Of a DNA stretch of 15,148 nucleotides, positions 13,767-15,148 are shown one piece after another. The number at the start of each line of letters is the position of its first letter. The first letter of the stretch is position 1. The DNA is from Tidjanibacter sp. (GTDB lineage Bacteria; Bacteroidota; Bacteroidia; Bacteroidales; Rikenellaceae). Made by a program: the position numbers and the translations under genes. The stretch covers positions 1 to 15,148 of the forward strand of contig JAGBVY010000161.1 in assembly GCA_017630115.1 (NCBI GenBank), read 5' to 3'. The notes beneath the pieces were generated by a model. It did not search any database and had not been told where the DNA came from. It saw only the letters and a list, made by a program, of their open reading frames with translations.

Positions 13767-15068
13767 ATGAGTTTAGTCGCAATAGTAGGTCGTCCCAATG
13801 TGGGCAAGAGTACTTTTTTCAACCGCTTAGTCGGTATGCGTCAGGCGATTGTCGATTCTACGGCTGGCACAACGCGTGACCGTCACTATGGTAAAACCGA
13901 TTGGAATGGTCGTGAGTTTTCGCTCATCGACACGGGAGGTTATTCGGTAGGTAGTGACGATGCCTTCGAGGAGGAGATTCGCAAACAGGTGCATCTTGCC
14001 ATCGACGAGGCCGACCTGATTCTCTTTATGGTGGAGGTTTCCACTGGCATTACCGACCTCGACCAGATGGTGGCCGATGTGTTGCGTCGTAGCAAAAAGC
14101 CCAGCCTGTTGGTGGTCAATAAGGTCGATAACTACGACCTCATCTATGGCTCCAACGAGTTCTATGCTTTGGGTCTTGGCGACCCCTACTGCATCAGCTC
14201 GATGAGTGGTAGTGGTACGGGCGATTTGATGGATAAGATTATCGAACTTTTGCCCGAGGATAAGCCTGAGGTAGAGGAGGAGTTGCCCCGCATTACTATT
14301 GTTGGTCGCCCCAACGTTGGTAAGTCGTCGCTGACCAACGCTCTGCTCGGAACGGAGCGCAACATTGTGACCGATATTGCCGGCACAACGCGCGACAGTA
14401 TCAACACCCGCTACAATAAGTTTGGCCTCGACTTCTACCTTGTCGATACGGCAGGTTTGCGTAAGAAGGGTAAGGTTACCGAAGACCTTGAATTCTACTC
14501 GGTTATGCGCTCCATTAGGGCCATTGAGAACTCCGATGTATGTGTGCTTATGCTCGACGCACGTCAGGGTATCGAGTCGCAGGATATGAACATTTTTTCG
14601 CTCATCGTTCGCAATAAGAAGGGTTGTGTGATTGTGGTCAATAAGTGGGACCTCATCGAGAAGAGCAACAACACGATGAAGGAGTGGCGCGAGGCTCTGC
14701 TCTCGAAGCTTGCCCCCTTCAATGATGTGCCCATCATCTTCACCTCCGTAATCAACAAGCAGCGCATTATGGATGTCTTGCAGACCGCCATCAAGGTCTA
14801 TGAGGCTCGCAACCGTCGCATCTCCACAAGTGAACTCAACGACTACTTGCTGCCCATTATTGAGGAGACTCCTCCCCCAATGACCAAGGGCAAATATATC
14901 CGCATCAAGTATGTCACTCAGTTGCCTACGACCACACCTTCGTTTGCATTCTTTGTCAATCTGCCCCAGTATATCCGCGACCACTATCGCCGTTTCTTGG
15001 AGAATAAAATTCGTTCGCACTGGGATTTCTGCGGTGTGCCGATGCAGATATTTTTCAGGCAGAAGTAG
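13767..15068 (+). CDS. der: Ribosome biogenesis GTPase Der (EngA)
   Basis: This 433-residue protein is the double GTPase Der, required for late assembly of the 50S ribosomal subunit. Two GTPase domains lie in tandem. The first has GRPNVGKS at 8-15, TAGTTRD (switch I), DTGG and NKVD. The second has GRPNVGKS at 180-187, IAGTTRD, DTAGLRKK and NKWD. A C-terminal KH-like domain follows and ends GVPMQIFFRQK. All G-motifs are intact and the length is normal. The ATG at 13767 places the first P-loop at residue 8, as usual. No Shine-Dalgarno is visible; the leader is A/T-rich. The gene has its own -7 box and a strong terminator, so it looks monocistronic. It is divergent from the barrel genes. Confidence 0.98.
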   Translation: MSLVAIVGRPNVGKSTFFNRLVGMRQAIVDSTAGTTRDRHYGKTDWNGREFSLIDTGGYSVGSDDAFEEEIRKQVHLAIDEADLILFMVEVSTGITDLDQMVADVLRRSKKPSLLVVNKVDNYDLIYGSNEFYALGLGDPYCISSMSGSGTGDLMDKIIELLPEDKPEVEEELPRITIVGRPNVGKSSLTNALLGTERNIVTDIAGTTRDSINTRYNKFGLDFYLVDTAGLRKKGKVTEDLEFYSVMRSIRAIENSDVCVLMLDARQGIESQDMNIFSLIVRNKKGCVIVVNKWDLIEKSNNTMKEWREALLSKLAPFNDVPIIFTSVINKQRIMDVLQTAIKVYEARNRRISTSELNDYLLPIIEETPPPMTKGKYIRIKYVTQLPTTTPSFAFFVNLPQYIRDHYRRFLENKIRSHWDFCGVPMQIFFRQK

Positions 15069-15111
15069 TCAAACGATAACCGCCTACCGTCAACCGACCA
15101 AAGGCCAATAC

Positions 15112-15142
15112 AAAACTCGGGTATCGATACCCGAGTTTTTTT
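15112..15142 (+). terminator. Terminator of der
   Basis: Positions 15112-15139 form a perfect 28-base palindrome (core ACTCGGGTATC and its complement) bordered by AAAA and a run of seven T (15136-15142). It lies 43 bases after the der stop and could act in both directions. Confidence 0.92.
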
Positions 15143-15148
15143 ATGGGG

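Noticed and set aside
13827..15020. Open frame of 397 codons antisense to der
   Set aside because: Der is intact and unmistakable on the + strand; the antisense product has no recognisable domain and no promoter.
1..15148. Search for mobile elements, CRISPR arrays, tRNA or rRNA genes, defence or biosynthetic clusters
   Set aside because: No transposase or integrase motifs, spaced direct repeats or RNA gene signatures were seen. The coding style appears uniform, with no obvious sign of recent transfer.

Overview
The window looks like ordinary chromosomal DNA from a gut-type Bacteroidales bacterium. The signs are a V-type ATPase operon in the order D-I-K, Bacteroidetes-style promoters (-7 box TAnnTTTG), few Shine-Dalgarno sites, several secreted beta-barrel proteins ending in Phe, and a small acidic DUF2795 protein. 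Mid-range GC content would fit Alistipes/Rikenellaceae or a relative, but I cannot fix the genus. I see no tRNA, rRNA, insertion sequence, integrase, CRISPR array or riboswitch. No intergenic gap exceeds about 180 bases.

Left part, + strand (1-4130): the 3' end of a V-type ATPase operon, with rotor stalk subunit D, membrane subunit I (a-type) and proteolipid K, closed by a strong terminator. The K subunit keeps all five residues that bind Na+ in the Enterococcus hirae rotor, so the enzyme may move sodium. A separate gene follows for a secreted or outer-membrane protein with a hydrophobic hairpin and a predicted barrel. It ends at a terminator shared with the convergent gene glsA.

Middle part, - strand (4164-13626): read in the direction of transcription, starting from the right. 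Two tandem paralogous outer-membrane barrel genes have a good promoter. They are followed closely by a PhoH-like ATPase, then peptidase PepD, a diacylglycerol-kinase-type lipid kinase and a DUF1963 protein. A new promoter drives an HI0933-type flavoprotein, a shortened methyltransferase-like protein and a PduO-type cobalamin adenosyltransferase. Two single-gene units come last: the DUF2795 gene (own promoter and terminator) and glutaminase glsA (own promoter).

Right part, + strand (13734-15142): the ribosome-assembly GTPase Der, transcribed divergently from the barrel genes, with its own -7 box and a perfect palindromic terminator.

Most genes are housekeeping. I found no convincing new multi-gene system. 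The points most worth a second look are the shortened methyltransferase-like protein, the nearly leaderless promoter of the flavoprotein gene, the sodium site in subunit K, and the hairpin-plus-barrel protein beside the ATPase operon.
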